DNA of 64,000 nucleotides from Enterobacter asburiae (GCA_011754535.1 JAAQVN010000001.1:3968001-4032000), one strand, 5' to 3'. Numbered from the stretch's first letter, positions 33,424-44,377 are shown. Notes: generated from the letters alone by a model not told the origin. Numbers and translations: made by a program.

Positions 33424-34170
33424 CTACTGCGCCTTAGCCGCCTCAGTTTGCTGAGTTTGAGTTGGCTCCAGCTGGAACACCACATCCACCTGATCGTCGA
33501 ACTGAATGGTTGGCTGCTCATAGGTTTCCTGAGCGGACACCGGGGCTGCATCAGCCTTCATCATCCGTACCATCGGGCTTGGCTGGTAGTTAGAGACGTG
33601 GTAACGCACGCTGTATACCGGGCCGAGCTTGCTCTTAAAGCCGGACGCCAGCTGCTCTGCCTGATGGATTGCATCATTAATCGCGGCTTTACGCGCTTCG
33701 TCTTTGAATTTCTCCGGTTGCGCAACGCCCAGCGACACCGAACGAATTTCGTTCAGGCCAGCCTTCAGCGCGCCGTCCAGCAGTGAATTCAGCTTGTCCA
33801 GCTGACGCACGGTCACTTCAACAGCACGCACGGCGCGGTAGCCTTTCAGGATGCTTTTGCCGTTCTGGTAGTCGTAATCAGGTTGAGTACGCAGGTTCGC
33901 GGAGTTGATATCTTTTTTACCTACACCGTTCTGCTCGAGGAAAGAGAGATATTGCGCAACACGATCGTCCGCCTGCTTCTTGGCGGAGGCCGCATCTTTC
34001 GCAGCGACATTGACCTCAATTGCCAGGGTTGCAATATCCGGTACCGCGTCCACGCTTGCGGTGCCTGACGTGACGATGTGCGGGCCATCCGGCAATTCAC
34101 TTGCCTGCACCGACACCGCACCGAAACTCACTAATGCCGCCAGGGCCATCACTTTAAACTTCACTGTCAT
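33424..34170 (-). CDS. yggE: YggE, periplasmic SIMPL-domain protein
   Basis: 248 residues from 34170, which has GGAGGA just upstream; the longer in-frame opening lacks a signal peptide at its start. Signal peptide MTVKFKVMALAALVSFG...QA, then a SIMPL (DUF541) domain: GPHIVTSGTASVDAVPD, VAQYLSFLEQNGV, NLRTQPDYDYQNGK. In E. coli it lowers oxidative damage; the mechanism is unknown. Confidence 0.95.
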   Translation of the reverse strand: MTVKFKVMALAALVSFGAVSVQASELPDGPHIVTSGTASVDAVPDIATLAIEVNVAAKDAASAKKQADDRVAQYLSFLEQNGVGKKDINSANLRTQPDYDYQNGKSILKGYRAVRAVEVTVRQLDKLNSLLDGALKAGLNEIRSVSLGVAQPEKFKDEARKAAINDAIHQAEQLASGFKSKLGPVYSVRYHVSNYQPSPMVRMMKADAAPVSAQETYEQPTIQFDDQVDVVFQLEPTQTQQTEAAKAQ

Positions 34171-34256
34171 TCCTCCATGTTGCGAAGAGTGCCCCAACAA
34201 CAGGGCGCATGCCAGCAAGCTTAGCGGGTCTTGTTCAATTGTCCATAAGACAACGC

Positions 34257-34892
34257 TTAGTTGAGCAATCCCTGTACATGATGAATGCCCTCCTTCGCCA
34301 GCTGGAAAGCGATAAACCACATCACCAGACCGACCAGCGTGTTAATGATGCGCTGCGCTTTGGCAGTCCGCAGCCGCGGAGCCAGCCACGCAGCCAGGAT
34401 CGCAAGACCGAAGAACCAGAGGAAAGAGGCGCTGACCGTACCGAGCGCAAACCAGCGTTTGGGCTCAACGTCCAGCTGCCCACCCAGGCTACCCAGCACC
34501 ACGAACGTATCAAGGTAAACGTGCGGGTTAAGCCAGGTGACCGCCAGCATGGTGACAATGATCTTCCAGCGCCCCTGCTTCATCACTTCGGCGCTCGCCA
34601 GCTCAAGATTGCTGCTCATGGCGGTTTTCAGGGCGCCGAATCCGTACCACAGCAGAAACGCCACGCCGCCCCAGGTTACCAGCGCCAGCAGCCAGGGGGA
34701 CTGCATCAGCAGCGCGCTGCCGCCGAAAATCCCGGCGCAAATCAGCAGCAGATCGCTCACCGCGCAAAGCAGGGCAATCATCAGATGATACTGGCGGCGG
34801 ATGCCCTGATTCATGACGAACGCATTTTGCGGACCGAGAGGGAGGATCATGGCCGCACCTAAGGCAAGCCCTTGAAAGTAATAGGATAACAT
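34257..34892 (-). CDS. argO: Arginine exporter ArgO (LysE family)
   Basis: 211 residues, about six membrane helices. LysE-family motif in the first helix region, [20 protein letters not shown], and the [16 protein letters not shown] segment. In E. coli it exports arginine and the toxic analogue canavanine and is activated by ArgP. It lies between mscS and yggE as in E. coli. Confidence 0.97.
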   Translation of the reverse strand: MLSYYFQGLALGAAMILPLGPQNAFVMNQGIRRQYHLMIALLCAVSDLLLICAGIFGGSALLMQSPWLLALVTWGGVAFLLWYGFGALKTAMSSNLELASAEVMKQGRWKIIVTMLAVTWLNPHVYLDTFVVLGSLGGQLDVEPKRWFALGTVSASFLWFFGLAILAAWLAPRLRTAKAQRIINTLVGLVMWFIAFQLAKEGIHHVQGLLN

Positions 34893-34998
34893 GACGAAAT
34901 TCTCACAGTGTTGTTCTGGAAGCCGACTATACTGCGCGAATCACATTAGAGGAAATTGATAATATTAATTGGGGATTAGCGGCGCTTATAAAAATAAA

Positions 34999-35029
34999 GC
35001 CCGGTGTCACTAGCGCTTACCGGGCCTAC
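34999..35029. repeat. REP element, copy 4
   Basis: GCCCGGTGTCACTAGCGC then TTACCGGGCCTAC, a diverged copy of the REP at 19489 and 30100, between argO and mscS. Confidence 0.75.
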
Positions 35030-35037
35030 GGGTGAAG

Positions 35038-35892
35038 TTATTCCGCTTCTTTAACTTTTTTGACGTTTACGTCCATCTGCGGGTACGGGAAGCTGATGCC
35101 GTTGGCATCGAAGTCGCGCTTAATGCGCTCCAGCACGTCCCAGTAAACATTTTGCAGATCGCTGCTTTTGCTCCAGATACGCACCACGAAGTTAATCGAT
35201 GACGCGCCCAGTTCGTTCAGGCGAACCGTCTGCTCTTTGTCTTTCAGAATGCGGTCGTCAGAAGCGATGATGTTCGCGATCAGCGACTTCACCTGATCGA
35301 TATCTGAATCATACGCCACGCTGATGATGAGCTCGTTACGACGCACCGGCTCGCGGGAAAAGTTAATGATATTGCCCGCGATGATTTTCCCGTTCGGCAC
35401 CACCACGATACGGCCGTCGACGGTACGCAGGGTGGTAGAGAAAATCTGCACCTGCAGCACGGTGCCGGCAATGCCGCCCAGATCAACGTATTCGCCGGAG
35501 CGGAACGGACGGAAGGTCACCAGCAGCACGCCTGCCGCCAGGTTTGAAAGCGAGCCCTGCAGCGCCAGACCAATAGCCAGACCGGCGGCACCGAGAACGG
35601 CAATAACGGAGGCGGTCTGCACGCCCACACGGCCCAGCGCCGCAATCAGCGTAAAGGCGATAATGCCGTAGCGCACCAGTGCGGAGAGGAAGTCAGCCAC
35701 CGTGGCGTCAATGTGACGGGCCAGCATTACGCGGTTAACCGCGTTCGATACGATACGCGCCACGATCATCCCGACGATAATGATCGCAATTGCCGCAACG
35801 ATGTTCACGGCATAGCTCAGCAGCAGCGCCTGGTTGCGCACCAGCCAGTTACCGGCGTGATTGATGCTGTCTACAACATCGAGTTGTTCCAT
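35038..35892 (-). CDS. mscS: Small-conductance mechanosensitive channel MscS
   Basis: 284 residues. Heptameric inner-membrane channel that opens on osmotic downshock. Three N-terminal helices; the pore-lining third helix is rich in packed Ala and Gly ([19 protein letters not shown], about 95-113). A beta domain ([18 protein letters not shown]) and a C-terminal alpha/beta cage follow. Downstream of fbaA in the same direction but behind the fbaA terminator. Confidence 0.97.
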   Translation of the reverse strand: MEQLDVVDSINHAGNWLVRNQALLLSYAVNIVAAIAIIIVGMIVARIVSNAVNRVMLARHIDATVADFLSALVRYGIIAFTLIAALGRVGVQTASVIAVLGAAGLAIGLALQGSLSNLAAGVLLVTFRPFRSGEYVDLGGIAGTVLQVQIFSTTLRTVDGRIVVVPNGKIIAGNIINFSREPVRRNELIISVAYDSDIDQVKSLIANIIASDDRILKDKEQTVRLNELGASSINFVVRIWSKSSDLQNVYWDVLERIKRDFDANGISFPYPQMDVNVKKVKEAE

Positions 35893-36029
35893 TTATTCTT
35901 CCTTTTGTTAAACCAAAACACTAAATCCATCCCCCATGGAGACAGGCAGGTCAGTAAAGGGTAAACAAAAAGCGCATGTTTTGCCAAACAGATCACAAAA
36001 TCAGATGTTGCAGCATGTTGAAAATGCAT

Positions 36030-36057
36030 AAAAAAAGGCCCGCATTTGCGGGCCTTC
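36030..36057 (-). terminator. Intrinsic terminator of the epd-pgk-fbaA operon
   Basis: On the minus strand, AAGGCCCGCA AAT GCGGGCCTT followed by six T, 22 bp after the fbaA stop. Confidence 0.93.
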
Positions 36058-36078
36058 CGATGCTGTTAGCAGCTCAAA

Positions 36079-37158
36079 TTACAGAACGTCGATCGCGTTC
36101 AGTTCTTTGAAAGCCTGCTCCAGACGAGTCACCATGGACGTCTGCGCTGCGCGCAGCCATACGCGTGGATCGTAGTATTTCTTGTTCGGCTGGTCTTCGC
36201 CTTTCGGGTTGCCCAGCTGGCCCTGCAGGTAAGCTTCGTTGGTTTTGTAGTACTGCAGGATACCGTCCCATGTTGCCCACTGGGTGTCGGTATCGATGTT
36301 CATTTTCACTACGCCGTAGCTTACGGAGTCTTTGATTTCCTGAGCAGAAGAACCGGAACCGCCGTGGAAGACGAAGTTCAGGCTGTTGTGCGGCAGGTTG
36401 TGTTTTTTGGAAACGTATTCCTGAGAATCACGCAGGATGGTTGGAGTCAGAACCACGTTACCTGGTTTGTAAACGCCATGGACGTTGCCGAAGGACGCTG
36501 CGATGGTGAAGCGTGGGCTGATTTTGCTCAGCTCGGTGTAAGCGTAATCAACGTCTTCTGGCTGGGTGTACAGTGCAGAAGCGTCCATGTGGCTGTTGTC
36601 CACGCCGTCTTCTTCACCGCCGGTGCAACCCAGTTCAATTTCCAGGGTCATGTCCATTTTGGCCATGCGCGCCAGGTATTTAGAGCAGATTTCGATGTTT
36701 TCGTGCAGTGACTCTTCAGACAGGTCGATCATGTGAGAAGAGAACAGTGGCTTACCGGTTGCCGCGAAGTGTTTTTCACCCGCGTCCAGCAGACCGTCGA
36801 TCCACGGCAGCAGTTTCTTCGCGCAGTGGTCAGTGTGCAGGATAACCGGAACACCGTAGTGCTCAGCCATCTGGTGTACGTGATGTGCACCGGAGATAGC
36901 GCCCAGGATTGCAGCACCCTGAGGAATGTCAGTTTTCACGCCTTTACCTGCGATGAACGCAGCGCCACCATTAGAGAACTGAACGATAACTGGCGCTTTA
37001 ACTTTAGCAGCAGTTTCCAGTACGGCGTTGATGGAGTCGGTACCTACGCAGTTAACTGCTGGCAGAGCGAAGTTGTTTTCTTTAGCTACCTGGAACACTT
37101 TCTGTACGTCATCACCAGTGATAACGCCAGGTTTTACGAAATCAAAAATTTTAGACAT
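36079..37158 (-). CDS. fbaA: Class II fructose-bisphosphate aldolase
   Basis: Zinc aldolase of glycolysis and gluconeogenesis, 359 residues as in E. coli. Metal and catalytic residues in VILHTDHCAKKLLPW (Asp109, His110-type site), LEIELGCTGGEEDG, and phosphate loops VFHGGSGSSAQEI and VVKMNIDTDTQWA. Last gene of epd-pgk-fbaA, with strong codon bias typical of a highly expressed gene. Confidence 0.98.
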   Translation of the reverse strand: MSKIFDFVKPGVITGDDVQKVFQVAKENNFALPAVNCVGTDSINAVLETAAKVKAPVIVQFSNGGAAFIAGKGVKTDIPQGAAILGAISGAHHVHQMAEHYGVPVILHTDHCAKKLLPWIDGLLDAGEKHFAATGKPLFSSHMIDLSEESLHENIEICSKYLARMAKMDMTLEIELGCTGGEEDGVDNSHMDASALYTQPEDVDYAYTELSKISPRFTIAASFGNVHGVYKPGNVVLTPTILRDSQEYVSKKHNLPHNSLNFVFHGGSGSSAQEIKDSVSYGVVKMNIDTDTQWATWDGILQYYKTNEAYLQGQLGNPKGEDQPNKKYYDPRVWLRAAQTSMVTRLEQAFKELNAIDVL

Positions 37159-37250
37159 GTTGCTTAGTCCTGTATCTTCGGCCGTTAGAAAAGGTGCGAG
37201 CTCTTAGAAGCGCGCTGAAAATTGGGCAGGTTTCCCTGCCCTTGAATGGC

Positions 37251-38414
37251 TTACTTCTTAGCGCGCTCTTCGAGCATTGCTACTGCTGGCAGTACTTTAC
37301 CTTCCACGAATTCGAGGAATGCGCCGCCACCAGTGGAGATGTAGGAGATTTTGTCAGCGATACCGAACAGGTCGATTGCTGCCAGGGTGTCACCACCGCC
37401 TGCGATAGAGAACGCTTCGCTGTCTGCAATAGCGTTAGCAACGATTTCAGTCCCTTTGCGGAAGTTCGGGAATTCGAACACGCCAACAGGACCGTTCCAC
37501 AGGATAGTTTTTGCGTTTTTAAGGATTTCAGCCAGTTTCTGTGCAGAAACGTCGCCCAGGTCCAGAATCTGCTCTTCATCTTTGATGTCGTTTACAGATT
37601 TCAGGGTCGCGGTAGCGGTTTCGGAGAACTCGGTCGCCACGCGAACGTCAGTTGGAACCGGGATATCACAGGTACCCAGCAGGCGTTTGGCTTCGTCAAC
37701 CAGGTCTGCTTCGTACAGGGATTTACCCACGTTGTGGCCCTGAGCAGCAACGAAGGTGTTCGCAATACCACCGCCGACGATCAGCTGGTCAGCGATTTTA
37801 GACAGGGAATCCAGAACGGTCAGTTTGGTAGAAACTTTAGAACCACCAACGATAGCCACCATTGGACGAGCAGGCTCTTTCAGCGCTTTACCCAGCGCTT
37901 CCAGTTCGTCGGCCAGCAAAGGACCGGCGCACGCTACGTCTGCGAATTTACCGATACCGTGGGTAGACGCCTGCGCACGGTGAGCTGTACCGAACGCATC
38001 CATCACGAATACGTCGCACAGTGCAGCGTATTTTTTGGACAGGGTTTCGTCGTCTTTCTTCTCGCCTTTGTTGAAGCGAACGTTTTCCAGAACCACCAGT
38101 TCACCGGCAGCCACTTCAACGCCGTCCAGATAATCTTTCACCAGGCGAACTGGGTTGGACAGTTTGTCTTTCAGGTAATTAACAACTGGCAGCAGAGAGA
38201 ACTCTTCGTTGTACTCGCCTTCGGTTGGACGGCCCAGGTGGGAGGTGACCATCACTTTAGCGCCCTGCTTCAGAGCCAGCTCGATGGTTGGCAGAGATGC
38301 ACGGATACGCGCGTCGCTGGTCACTTTGCCATCTTTAACCGGTACGTTCAGATCGGCACGGATGAAAACGCGTTTACCAGCCAGATCCAGATCGGTCATC
38401 TTAATTACAGACAT
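37251..38414 (-). CDS. pgk: Phosphoglycerate kinase
   Basis: Makes ATP from 1,3-bisphosphoglycerate. 387 residues. N-terminal substrate domain ([25 protein letters not shown] with Arg/His contacts), hinge, and C-terminal nucleotide domain ([34 protein letters not shown]). Middle gene of the operon, 49 bp after epd and 92 bp before fbaA. Confidence 0.98.
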   Translation of the reverse strand: MSVIKMTDLDLAGKRVFIRADLNVPVKDGKVTSDARIRASLPTIELALKQGAKVMVTSHLGRPTEGEYNEEFSLLPVVNYLKDKLSNPVRLVKDYLDGVEVAAGELVVLENVRFNKGEKKDDETLSKKYAALCDVFVMDAFGTAHRAQASTHGIGKFADVACAGPLLADELEALGKALKEPARPMVAIVGGSKVSTKLTVLDSLSKIADQLIVGGGIANTFVAAQGHNVGKSLYEADLVDEAKRLLGTCDIPVPTDVRVATEFSETATATLKSVNDIKDEEQILDLGDVSAQKLAEILKNAKTILWNGPVGVFEFPNFRKGTEIVANAIADSEAFSIAGGGDTLAAIDLFGIADKISYISTGGGAFLEFVEGKVLPAVAMLEERAKK

Positions 38415-38463
38415 GGTGAATCCTCTCGTTGATTCTTAAAGTTTTGCAGACGCACGATGCGTC

Positions 38464-39483
38464 TTACCTGAAACCTTGAGCGGCCATTGCTAACGTGGTG
38501 TCGAGCATCCGGTTAGCAAAGCCCCATTCGTTATCACACCAGACCAGCGTCTTGATAAGGTGCGCGCCACTGACTCGCGTCTGCGTGCCATCGACGATGG
38601 CGCTGTGCGGGTCGTGGTTAAAATCTACTGAGACCAACGGTAATTCCGTATAGTCAACTATACCATGAAATGCTCCCTGTGCCGCTTTTTGCAGCAACAG
38701 GTTGACTTCACAGGCTTTTACCGGTTTTTTCACCGTCACGCTGAGGTCAATTGCCGTCACGTTAATTGTCGGGACACGCACGGCAATCGCTTCAAAACGG
38801 TCATTAAACTGCGGGAAAATTCGGGTGATCCCTGCCGCCAGCTTTGTGTCCACCGGAATGATTGACTGGCTCGCCGCGCGCGTGCGTCGTAAATCCGGAT
38901 GGTAAGCGTCGATAACCTGCTGATCGTGCATGGCGGAGTGAATCGTGGTCACGGTGCCGGATTCAATGCCGTACGCATCGTCTAACAGTTTGATGACCGG
39001 AATAATGCAGTTGGTGGTGCAGGAGGCGTTGGAAACGATGAGGTGTTCAGCCTTCAGCTCATGCTGGTTGACGCCAAACACGACGGTCGCGTCGAGATCG
39101 TTACTGCCGGGATGAGAAAACAGGACTTTTTTTGCGCCAGCGGCCAGATGCGCTTCGCCGTGTTCGCGGTTACCGTAAACACCGGTGCAGTCGAGCACCA
39201 CATCCACGCCCAGTTCCCGCCAGGGTAGTCCTGCAATACTGCTCTCATGCAGTACGCGAATCGCGTCGTCACCGACAAACAGCTGCTCTCTTTCCTGGCG
39301 AACATCCCAGGCAAAACGGCCGTGGCTGGTGTCATATTTCAACAAATGCGCCATGCCCGCAGCATCCGCCAGTTCGTTGATTGCCACCACGGTGATTTCC
39401 GCACGACGCCCGGATTCATATAAAGCACGAACCACGTTGCGCCCGATGCGACCGAAGCCATTAATCGCTACGCGTACGGTCAT
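38464..39483 (-). CDS. epd: Erythrose-4-phosphate dehydrogenase
   Basis: NAD-dependent oxidation of erythrose 4-phosphate to 4-phosphoerythronate for pyridoxal phosphate synthesis. 339 residues, GAPDH fold: [15 protein letters not shown] start ([17 protein letters not shown]), catalytic Cys in [14 protein letters not shown] and general-base His in [12 protein letters not shown]. First of epd-pgk-fbaA. Distinguished from GapA by the operon and by divergence around the active site. Confidence 0.97.
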   Translation of the reverse strand: MTVRVAINGFGRIGRNVVRALYESGRRAEITVVAINELADAAGMAHLLKYDTSHGRFAWDVRQEREQLFVGDDAIRVLHESSIAGLPWRELGVDVVLDCTGVYGNREHGEAHLAAGAKKVLFSHPGSNDLDATVVFGVNQHELKAEHLIVSNASCTTNCIIPVIKLLDDAYGIESGTVTTIHSAMHDQQVIDAYHPDLRRTRAASQSIIPVDTKLAAGITRIFPQFNDRFEAIAVRVPTINVTAIDLSVTVKKPVKACEVNLLLQKAAQGAFHGIVDYTELPLVSVDFNHDPHSAIVDGTQTRVSGAHLIKTLVWCDNEWGFANRMLDTTLAMAAQGFR

Positions 39484-39724
39484 AGATCTCCTGCAAAGCT
39501 ATCCCTGAGTTTGAGGTGGCTGAAAGAGTAATCCAGCTACGCCCGAAGGGGAATCCTTGCTATCACAAACTGCGATTGATTGGTCAATTGTCGAACATTT
39601 AATCGACTGAAACGCTTCAGCAAGAATAAGCGAATCGAGGAATAAAAGGAATGTCTGTCCAGATGAATAAGCGCGCTATATGACTTGCGTCACATTTTTG
39701 GTGGAATAATTTACGCCGAGATAA

Positions 39725-39758
39725 AAGCAAAACGGTAACCGAAAGGTTACCGTTTTTA
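39725..39758 (-). terminator. Intrinsic terminator after tktA
   Basis: Stem AAAACGGTAACC/GGTTACCGTTTT with a GAAA-type loop; the minus strand shows a T-rich exit. It is 66 bp after the tktA stop, beyond the repeat copy. Confidence 0.85.
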
Positions 39759-39767
39759 GTGTTTGCA

Positions 39768-39799
39768 CCCTCTCCCGTGGGAGAGGGCCGGGGTGAGGG
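39768..39799 (+). repeat. CCCTCTCCC palindromic repeat, copy 6
   Basis: CCCTCTCCC GT GGGAGAGGG with tail CCGGGGTGAGGG, between the tktA stop and its terminator. Confidence 0.85.
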
Positions 39800-39823
39800 C
39801 ATCAGCCCGCACCGTACAAGCGA

Positions 39824-41815
39824 TTACAGCAGCTCTTTCGCCTTAGCGACAACGTTCTCAACGGTGAAGCCGAACTCTTCGAACAGCTGTTCTGCCGGAG
39901 CAGACTCACCGAAGGTGGTCATACCGACGATAGCGCCGTTCAGGCCCACGTATTTGAACCAGTAGTCAGCGATACCCGCTTCCACTGCCACGCGAGCGGA
40001 AACCGCTTTAGGCAGTACGGATTCGCGGTAAGCGGCATCCTGCTTGTCGAACGCGTCGGTAGACGGCATGGAGACCACGCGCGCTTTCACACCTTCGGCA
40101 GTCAGTTTTTCCCACGCTGCAACAGCCAGTTCAACTTCAGAACCGGTGGCAATGAAGATCAGCTGTGGCTGGCCCGCGCAATCTTTCAGCACGTAACCAC
40201 CGCGCGCGATGTTCGCCAGCTGCTCTGGCGTGCGTTCCTGCTGCGCCAGGTTCTGACGGGAGAGGATCAGCGCGGTTGGACCGTCCTGACGCTCAACGCC
40301 GTATTTCCACGCCACCGCGGATTCAACCTGGTCACATGGACGCCATGTGCTCATGTTCGGGGTCACGCGCAGAGAAGCCACCTGCTCTACCGGCTGGTGA
40401 GTTGGGCCATCTTCGCCCAGACCGATGGAGTCGTGGGTGTAGACCATCACCTGACGCTGTTTCATCAGCGCGGCCATACGCACGGCGTTACGTGCATATT
40501 CCACAAACATCAGGAAGGTAGAGGTGTACGGCAGGAAACCACCGTGCAGGGAGATACCGTTCGCGATAGCGGTCATACCGAATTCACGTACACCGTAATG
40601 GATGTAGTTACCGGCAGTATCTTCGTTGATTGGCTTAGAACCAGACCACAGGGTCAGGTTAGATGGCGCCAGGTCAGCGGAGCCGCCGAGGAATTCAGGC
40701 AGCAGAGGACCGAACGCTTCAATCGCATTCTGAGACGCTTTACGGCTCGCGATTTTAGACGGATTCGCCTGCAGCTTTGCGATGAATTCGTTGGCTTTCG
40801 CGTCGAAGTCAGACGGCATATCGCCTTTCATACGACGGGTGAATTCAGCCGCTTCCTGTGGGAACGCTTTCGCATAGGCAGCGAACTTCTCGTTCCAGGC
40901 CGCTTCTTTCGCCTGGCCCACTTCTTTTGCATCCCACTGGGCATAGATCTCAGACGGGATTTCGAATGCAGGGTATTTCCAGCCCAGCGCTTCACGGGTC
41001 AGTGCGATTTCCGCGTCACCCAGCGGTGCGCCGTGGGAGTCATGGGTGCCCGCTTTGTTCGGAGAACCGAAGCCGATGATGGTTTTGCACATCAGCAGGG
41101 ACGGTTTGTCGGTCACTGCGCGCGCTTCTTCTACTGCACGTTTAATCGAGTCAGCATCATGGCCATCAACGCCACGCACAACGTGCCAGCCGTAAGCTTC
41201 GAAACGTGCTGCAGTGTCGTCAGTGAACCAGCCTTCAACGTGACCGTCGATGGAGATGCCGTTGTCGTCATAGAACGCAACCAGTTTACCCAGCTTCAGG
41301 GTACCGGCCAGGGAGCACACTTCGTGAGAAATGCCTTCCATCATGCAGCCGTCGCCCAGGAAGGCGTAGGTGAAGTGGTCCACGATGTCATGGCCAGGAC
41401 GGTTGAACTGCGCCGCCAGGGTCTTCTCAGCAATCGCCATACCCACAGCGTTAGCAATACCCTGACCCAGCGGGCCGGTGGTGGTTTCTACACCAGCGGT
41501 GTAGCCCACTTCCGGGTGACCTGGAGTTTTGGAGTGCAGCTGACGGAAGTTTTTCAGCTCTTCGATAGGTAGATCGTAGCCGGTGAGATGCAGCAGGCTG
41601 TAGATCAGCATAGAGCCGTGGCCGTTAGACAGCACGAAACGGTCGCGGTCAGCCCATGCCGGGTTCTGCGGGTTGTGGTTAAGGAAATCACGCCACAGGA
41701 CTTCGGCGATATCAGCCATACCCATAGGGGCACCCGGGTGGCCGGACTTGGCTTTCTGTACTGCGTCCATGCTCAGCGCACGAATAGCATTAGCAAGCTC
41801 TTTACGTGAGGACAT
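39824..41815 (-). CDS. tktA: Transketolase A
   Basis: Thiamine-diphosphate enzyme of the pentose phosphate pathway. 663 residues from 41815, matching E. coli; the longer in-frame opening adds 49 residues without family similarity. TPP motif [16 protein letters not shown] ... FYDDNGIS, N-terminal [18 protein letters not shown], and the pyrimidine-domain segment [19 protein letters not shown] with catalytic Glu. It is divergent from loiP. Confidence 0.98.
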   Translation of the reverse strand: MSSRKELANAIRALSMDAVQKAKSGHPGAPMGMADIAEVLWRDFLNHNPQNPAWADRDRFVLSNGHGSMLIYSLLHLTGYDLPIEELKNFRQLHSKTPGHPEVGYTAGVETTTGPLGQGIANAVGMAIAEKTLAAQFNRPGHDIVDHFTYAFLGDGCMMEGISHEVCSLAGTLKLGKLVAFYDDNGISIDGHVEGWFTDDTAARFEAYGWHVVRGVDGHDADSIKRAVEEARAVTDKPSLLMCKTIIGFGSPNKAGTHDSHGAPLGDAEIALTREALGWKYPAFEIPSEIYAQWDAKEVGQAKEAAWNEKFAAYAKAFPQEAAEFTRRMKGDMPSDFDAKANEFIAKLQANPSKIASRKASQNAIEAFGPLLPEFLGGSADLAPSNLTLWSGSKPINEDTAGNYIHYGVREFGMTAIANGISLHGGFLPYTSTFLMFVEYARNAVRMAALMKQRQVMVYTHDSIGLGEDGPTHQPVEQVASLRVTPNMSTWRPCDQVESAVAWKYGVERQDGPTALILSRQNLAQQERTPEQLANIARGGYVLKDCAGQPQLIFIATGSEVELAVAAWEKLTAEGVKARVVSMPSTDAFDKQDAAYRESVLPKAVSARVAVEAGIADYWFKYVGLNGAIVGMTTFGESAPAEQLFEEFGFTVENVVAKAKELL

Positions 41816-42085
41816 TTTAACTCCAGATCGGACTGTTAAAGGCCATGCCCTTGACGACAGCGCGTTTTGGGCTACGCCGGAAAAAAGTGCCAACAATGTA
41901 ACCCAAGCCGCAGGGCATGTACATGGACCATTCTTTTGCAGCTTAAGAAATCTCTGGATCATGCTCGCATGTTGCGCAATCTGCTCGCCCGCGCCTGTAG
42001 ATATTCCTTATACTTATCCCGCCCCGGCTTCGTTGCTGGTGCACTTTTCGGATTTATTCAGATTAACGAGTACGGAAGCAACTTC

Positions 42086-42844
42086 ATGAAAATGCGTGCA
42101 ATAGTGCTGGCCCTGGGTACAACGCTCATGCTGAGCGGCTGTCAGAATATGGACTCTAACGGTCTGATGACCTCAGGTGCAGAAGCCTTTCAGGCCTACT
42201 CCCTGAGTGACGCGCAGGTTAAAGCGCTGAGCGATCAGGCCTGTAAAGATATGGACGGAAAAGCCACACTTGCGCCGGCTGACAGTACCTACACACAGCG
42301 TCTGAATAAGATTGCTTCCGCGCTCGGCGATAACATCAACGGCCAGCCGGTGAACTACAAGGTTTACATGGCGAAAGACGTGAACGCCTTCGCGATGGCG
42401 AACGGCTGCATCCGCGTCTACAGCGGGCTGATGGACATGATGACCGACAACGAAGTCGAAGCGGTAATCGGCCACGAAATGGGCCACGTTGCGCTCGGCC
42501 ACGTCAAGAAAGGGATGCAGGTTGCCTTAGGCACCAATGCCATCCGCGCGGCGGCGGCCTCTGCGGGCGGTATCGTTGGCAGCCTGTCCCAGTCGCAGCT
42601 TGGTGACGTAGGCGAAAAGCTGGTTAACTCCCAGTTCTCACAGCGTCAGGAGTCCGAAGCGGATGACTACTCCTACGATCTGTTGCGCAAACGCGGGATT
42701 AATCCATCCGGTTTAGCCACCAGCTTCGAAAAGCTGGCCAAGCTGGAAGCGGGTCGCCAGAGCTCCATGTTTGACGATCACCCGGCCTCAGAAGCGCGCG
42801 CGCAGCATATTCGCGACCGTATGGCCGCTGACGGAATTAAATAA
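42086..42844 (+). CDS. loiP: LoiP (YggG), M48 metalloprotease lipoprotein
   Basis: 252 residues from 42086; earlier in-frame starts would precede the lipobox by 70 residues. Lipobox LSGC with Cys19; zinc motif H130-E-M-G-H134 in VIGHEMGHVALGH; third ligand Glu in RQESEADDYSYDLL. In E. coli LoiP is an outer-membrane protease that cuts Phe-Phe bonds and rises in low osmolarity. A clear terminator follows. It is the last core gene before the catabolic locus. Confidence 0.96.
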   Translation: MKMRAIVLALGTTLMLSGCQNMDSNGLMTSGAEAFQAYSLSDAQVKALSDQACKDMDGKATLAPADSTYTQRLNKIASALGDNINGQPVNYKVYMAKDVNAFAMANGCIRVYSGLMDMMTDNEVEAVIGHEMGHVALGHVKKGMQVALGTNAIRAAAASAGGIVGSLSQSQLGDVGEKLVNSQFSQRQESEADDYSYDLLRKRGINPSGLATSFEKLAKLEAGRQSSMFDDHPASEARAQHIRDRMAADGIK

Positions 42845-42848
42845 TATT

Positions 42849-42876
42849 GAAAGGAGGCAATTTTGCCTCCTTTTTA
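42849..42876 (+). terminator. Intrinsic terminator after loiP
   Basis: AAAGGAGGCAA TT TTGCCTCCTTT with a following T-rich run, 5 bp after the stop. Confidence 0.92.
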
Positions 42877-43054
42877 TTTCGCATGAATTGCTAACTAAAT
42901 CGCACGTATCGGTAACACCTCTGAAAACCCCGTCAAATCTGCCCTTTCCTGCTGAAACGTCTGGTCACATATTTATTGCAATCGTTAACCTTTCCGGTAA
43001 TTATCAAGCGCGCAGTAATTCAATTTAATATATTAAGACAGAGACGTTCCCTCC

Positions 43055-44323
43055 GTGAAAAAAGAATTATCGTTAATTGCTTTAAGTTTATTCGCCGCAT
43101 TACCTGCCGCTGCAAGCCAGCAATCTGACAGCATGGGTTTTATCGACGACAGCCATTTAGACCTGTTTTTACGCAATGCGTATATCAGCCGTGATTACCA
43201 TCAGGGCCAGCAGGATAAAGCCGAATGGGGCCAGGGTATCATCGCCACATTTGAATCCGGATATACCGAAGGGCTGGTGGGCTTTGGCGTGGACGGCATC
43301 GCACAGTACGGCGTGCGCCTGGATGGCGGTCGCGGCAAGAGCGGCGCGGGCGGTATCGACTTCTTTAAACAGGAAGACGATGGGAGGGCCAAATCCGATC
43401 TAGCGAAATTTGGCGCAACCGCCAAAATGCGCATCTCAAATACCGTGCTGAGCTACGGTAACCAGCGCCCTGAACTGCCTATCGTTAACGCCGATAACTC
43501 CCGCCTGCTGTTTGAAAGCTACACCGGTGCCATGCTGACCTCGAAAGAGATCGATGGGCTGGAAGTGAACGCCGGTTATTTCACCGACGAGCAGCGTAAA
43601 AGCGACGACCGCCACGACAGCGGCCTGAAAAGCCTGACCTTCGGGGGCGCAAGCTACCAGTTCAACGACCAGTTCAGCGGTGCGCTGTACGCCTCTCATA
43701 ACGAAGAGGTGATGAACAAACAGTATCTGGGCCTGAATTTCAAACAGCCATTCAGCACCGGGCAGCAGCTGGTACTCGACTTTAACGGCTATAACTCGCG
43801 TCTTGATCAGGGTTACGCTGACAGCCTCGACACCGGCCGCAGCAACACCATCTGGAGCCTGGCGGCAAGCTACATCTGGGATATTCATACGTTCAAAGTG
43901 GCATACCAGCAGAGCAGCGGCAGCACCGGCTACAACTACGGCGGCTATCGCGACAAGGGCGGCGTGGGTGACGGTGGCAATACCATCTGGCTGGCGAACT
44001 CCTACTGGTCTGATTTCAACGGTGAAGACGAGCGCTCTTGGCAAGCGTCGTACGGCCTGGACTTTGGCGGCTTTGGCCTGCCGGGCCTGAGCTGGACCAC
44101 CGCCTACGTGCGTGGGGACAACATCAAAACCTCTGAAACCAGCAACGGCAAAGAGCACGAGTGGTTTAACCAGATCCAGTACAAGGTGCAGGACGGCCCG
44201 GCGAAAGACCTGACGCTGCGCCTGCGCTACTCCGTGCTGCGCGTCTCCAGCAACGCCAGCGAGTACAACGTGGGCGGGGATGAGATCCGCGCCTACGTGG
44301 AATACCCGTTTAACGTGTTCTGA
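43055..44323 (+). CDS. OprD-family outer-membrane porin
   Basis: 422 residues from a GTG start that opens a good signal peptide (MKKELSLIALSLFAALPAAAS). The mature part resembles the OprD/OpdH/BenF group: GFIDDSHLDLFLRNAYISRD at the N terminus, GFGVDGIAQYGVRLDGGRG, LTSKEIDGLEVNAGYF, and an aromatic C-terminal strand ending in NVF. Such channels take up small carboxylates, aromatic acids or basic amino acids. It is convergent with the aromatic catabolic operon, 54 bp away, and likely its uptake channel. No good operator copy was found upstream. Confidence 0.85.
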   Translation: MKKELSLIALSLFAALPAAASQQSDSMGFIDDSHLDLFLRNAYISRDYHQGQQDKAEWGQGIIATFESGYTEGLVGFGVDGIAQYGVRLDGGRGKSGAGGIDFFKQEDDGRAKSDLAKFGATAKMRISNTVLSYGNQRPELPIVNADNSRLLFESYTGAMLTSKEIDGLEVNAGYFTDEQRKSDDRHDSGLKSLTFGGASYQFNDQFSGALYASHNEEVMNKQYLGLNFKQPFSTGQQLVLDFNGYNSRLDQGYADSLDTGRSNTIWSLAASYIWDIHTFKVAYQQSSGSTGYNYGGYRDKGGVGDGGNTIWLANSYWSDFNGEDERSWQASYGLDFGGFGLPGLSWTTAYVRGDNIKTSETSNGKEHEWFNQIQYKVQDGPAKDLTLRLRYSVLRVSSNASEYNVGGDEIRAYVEYPFNVF

Positions 44324-44329
44324 TTTACC

Positions 44330-44365
44330 CCCTCACCCTAACCCTCTCCCCTTTGGGGAGAGGGG
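44330..44365 (-). repeat. CCCTCTCCC palindromic repeat, copy 7
   Basis: Tail CCCTCACCCTAA precedes the hairpin CCCTCTCCCC TTT GGGGAGAGGGG, so it points opposite to copies 1, 2 and 5. It sits in the convergent gap of the porin and the thiamine-diphosphate enzyme gene. Confidence 0.85.
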
Positions 44366-44377
44366 AAATCTCGCATA

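Larger units (their letters stand above)
39484..39823. other. Intergenic gap between epd and tktA
   Basis: 340 bp with the epd promoter region, the tktA terminator (39725-39758) and one palindromic repeat copy (39768-39799). No gene seen. In E. coli K-12 this spot holds several ygg and cmt genes, absent here. Confidence 0.7.

Noticed and set aside
37194..38432. 412-aa plus-strand frame opposite pgk
   Set aside because: Antisense shadow of the highly biased pgk codons; no plausible protein composition.
40397..41572. 391-aa plus-strand frame opposite tktA
   Set aside because: Antisense to tktA with no recognisable motif.
42943..42958. Possible fourth operator half-site (TGAAAC) upstream of the porin gene
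   Set aside because: Only the right arm matches; the left arm has about two of six bases, so it is within chance.
43055..44365. Repeat hairpins read as ordinary terminators
   Set aside because: They lack T-runs and recur with the same oriented tail at many sites, so they are better described as repeats, although they may affect transcription.
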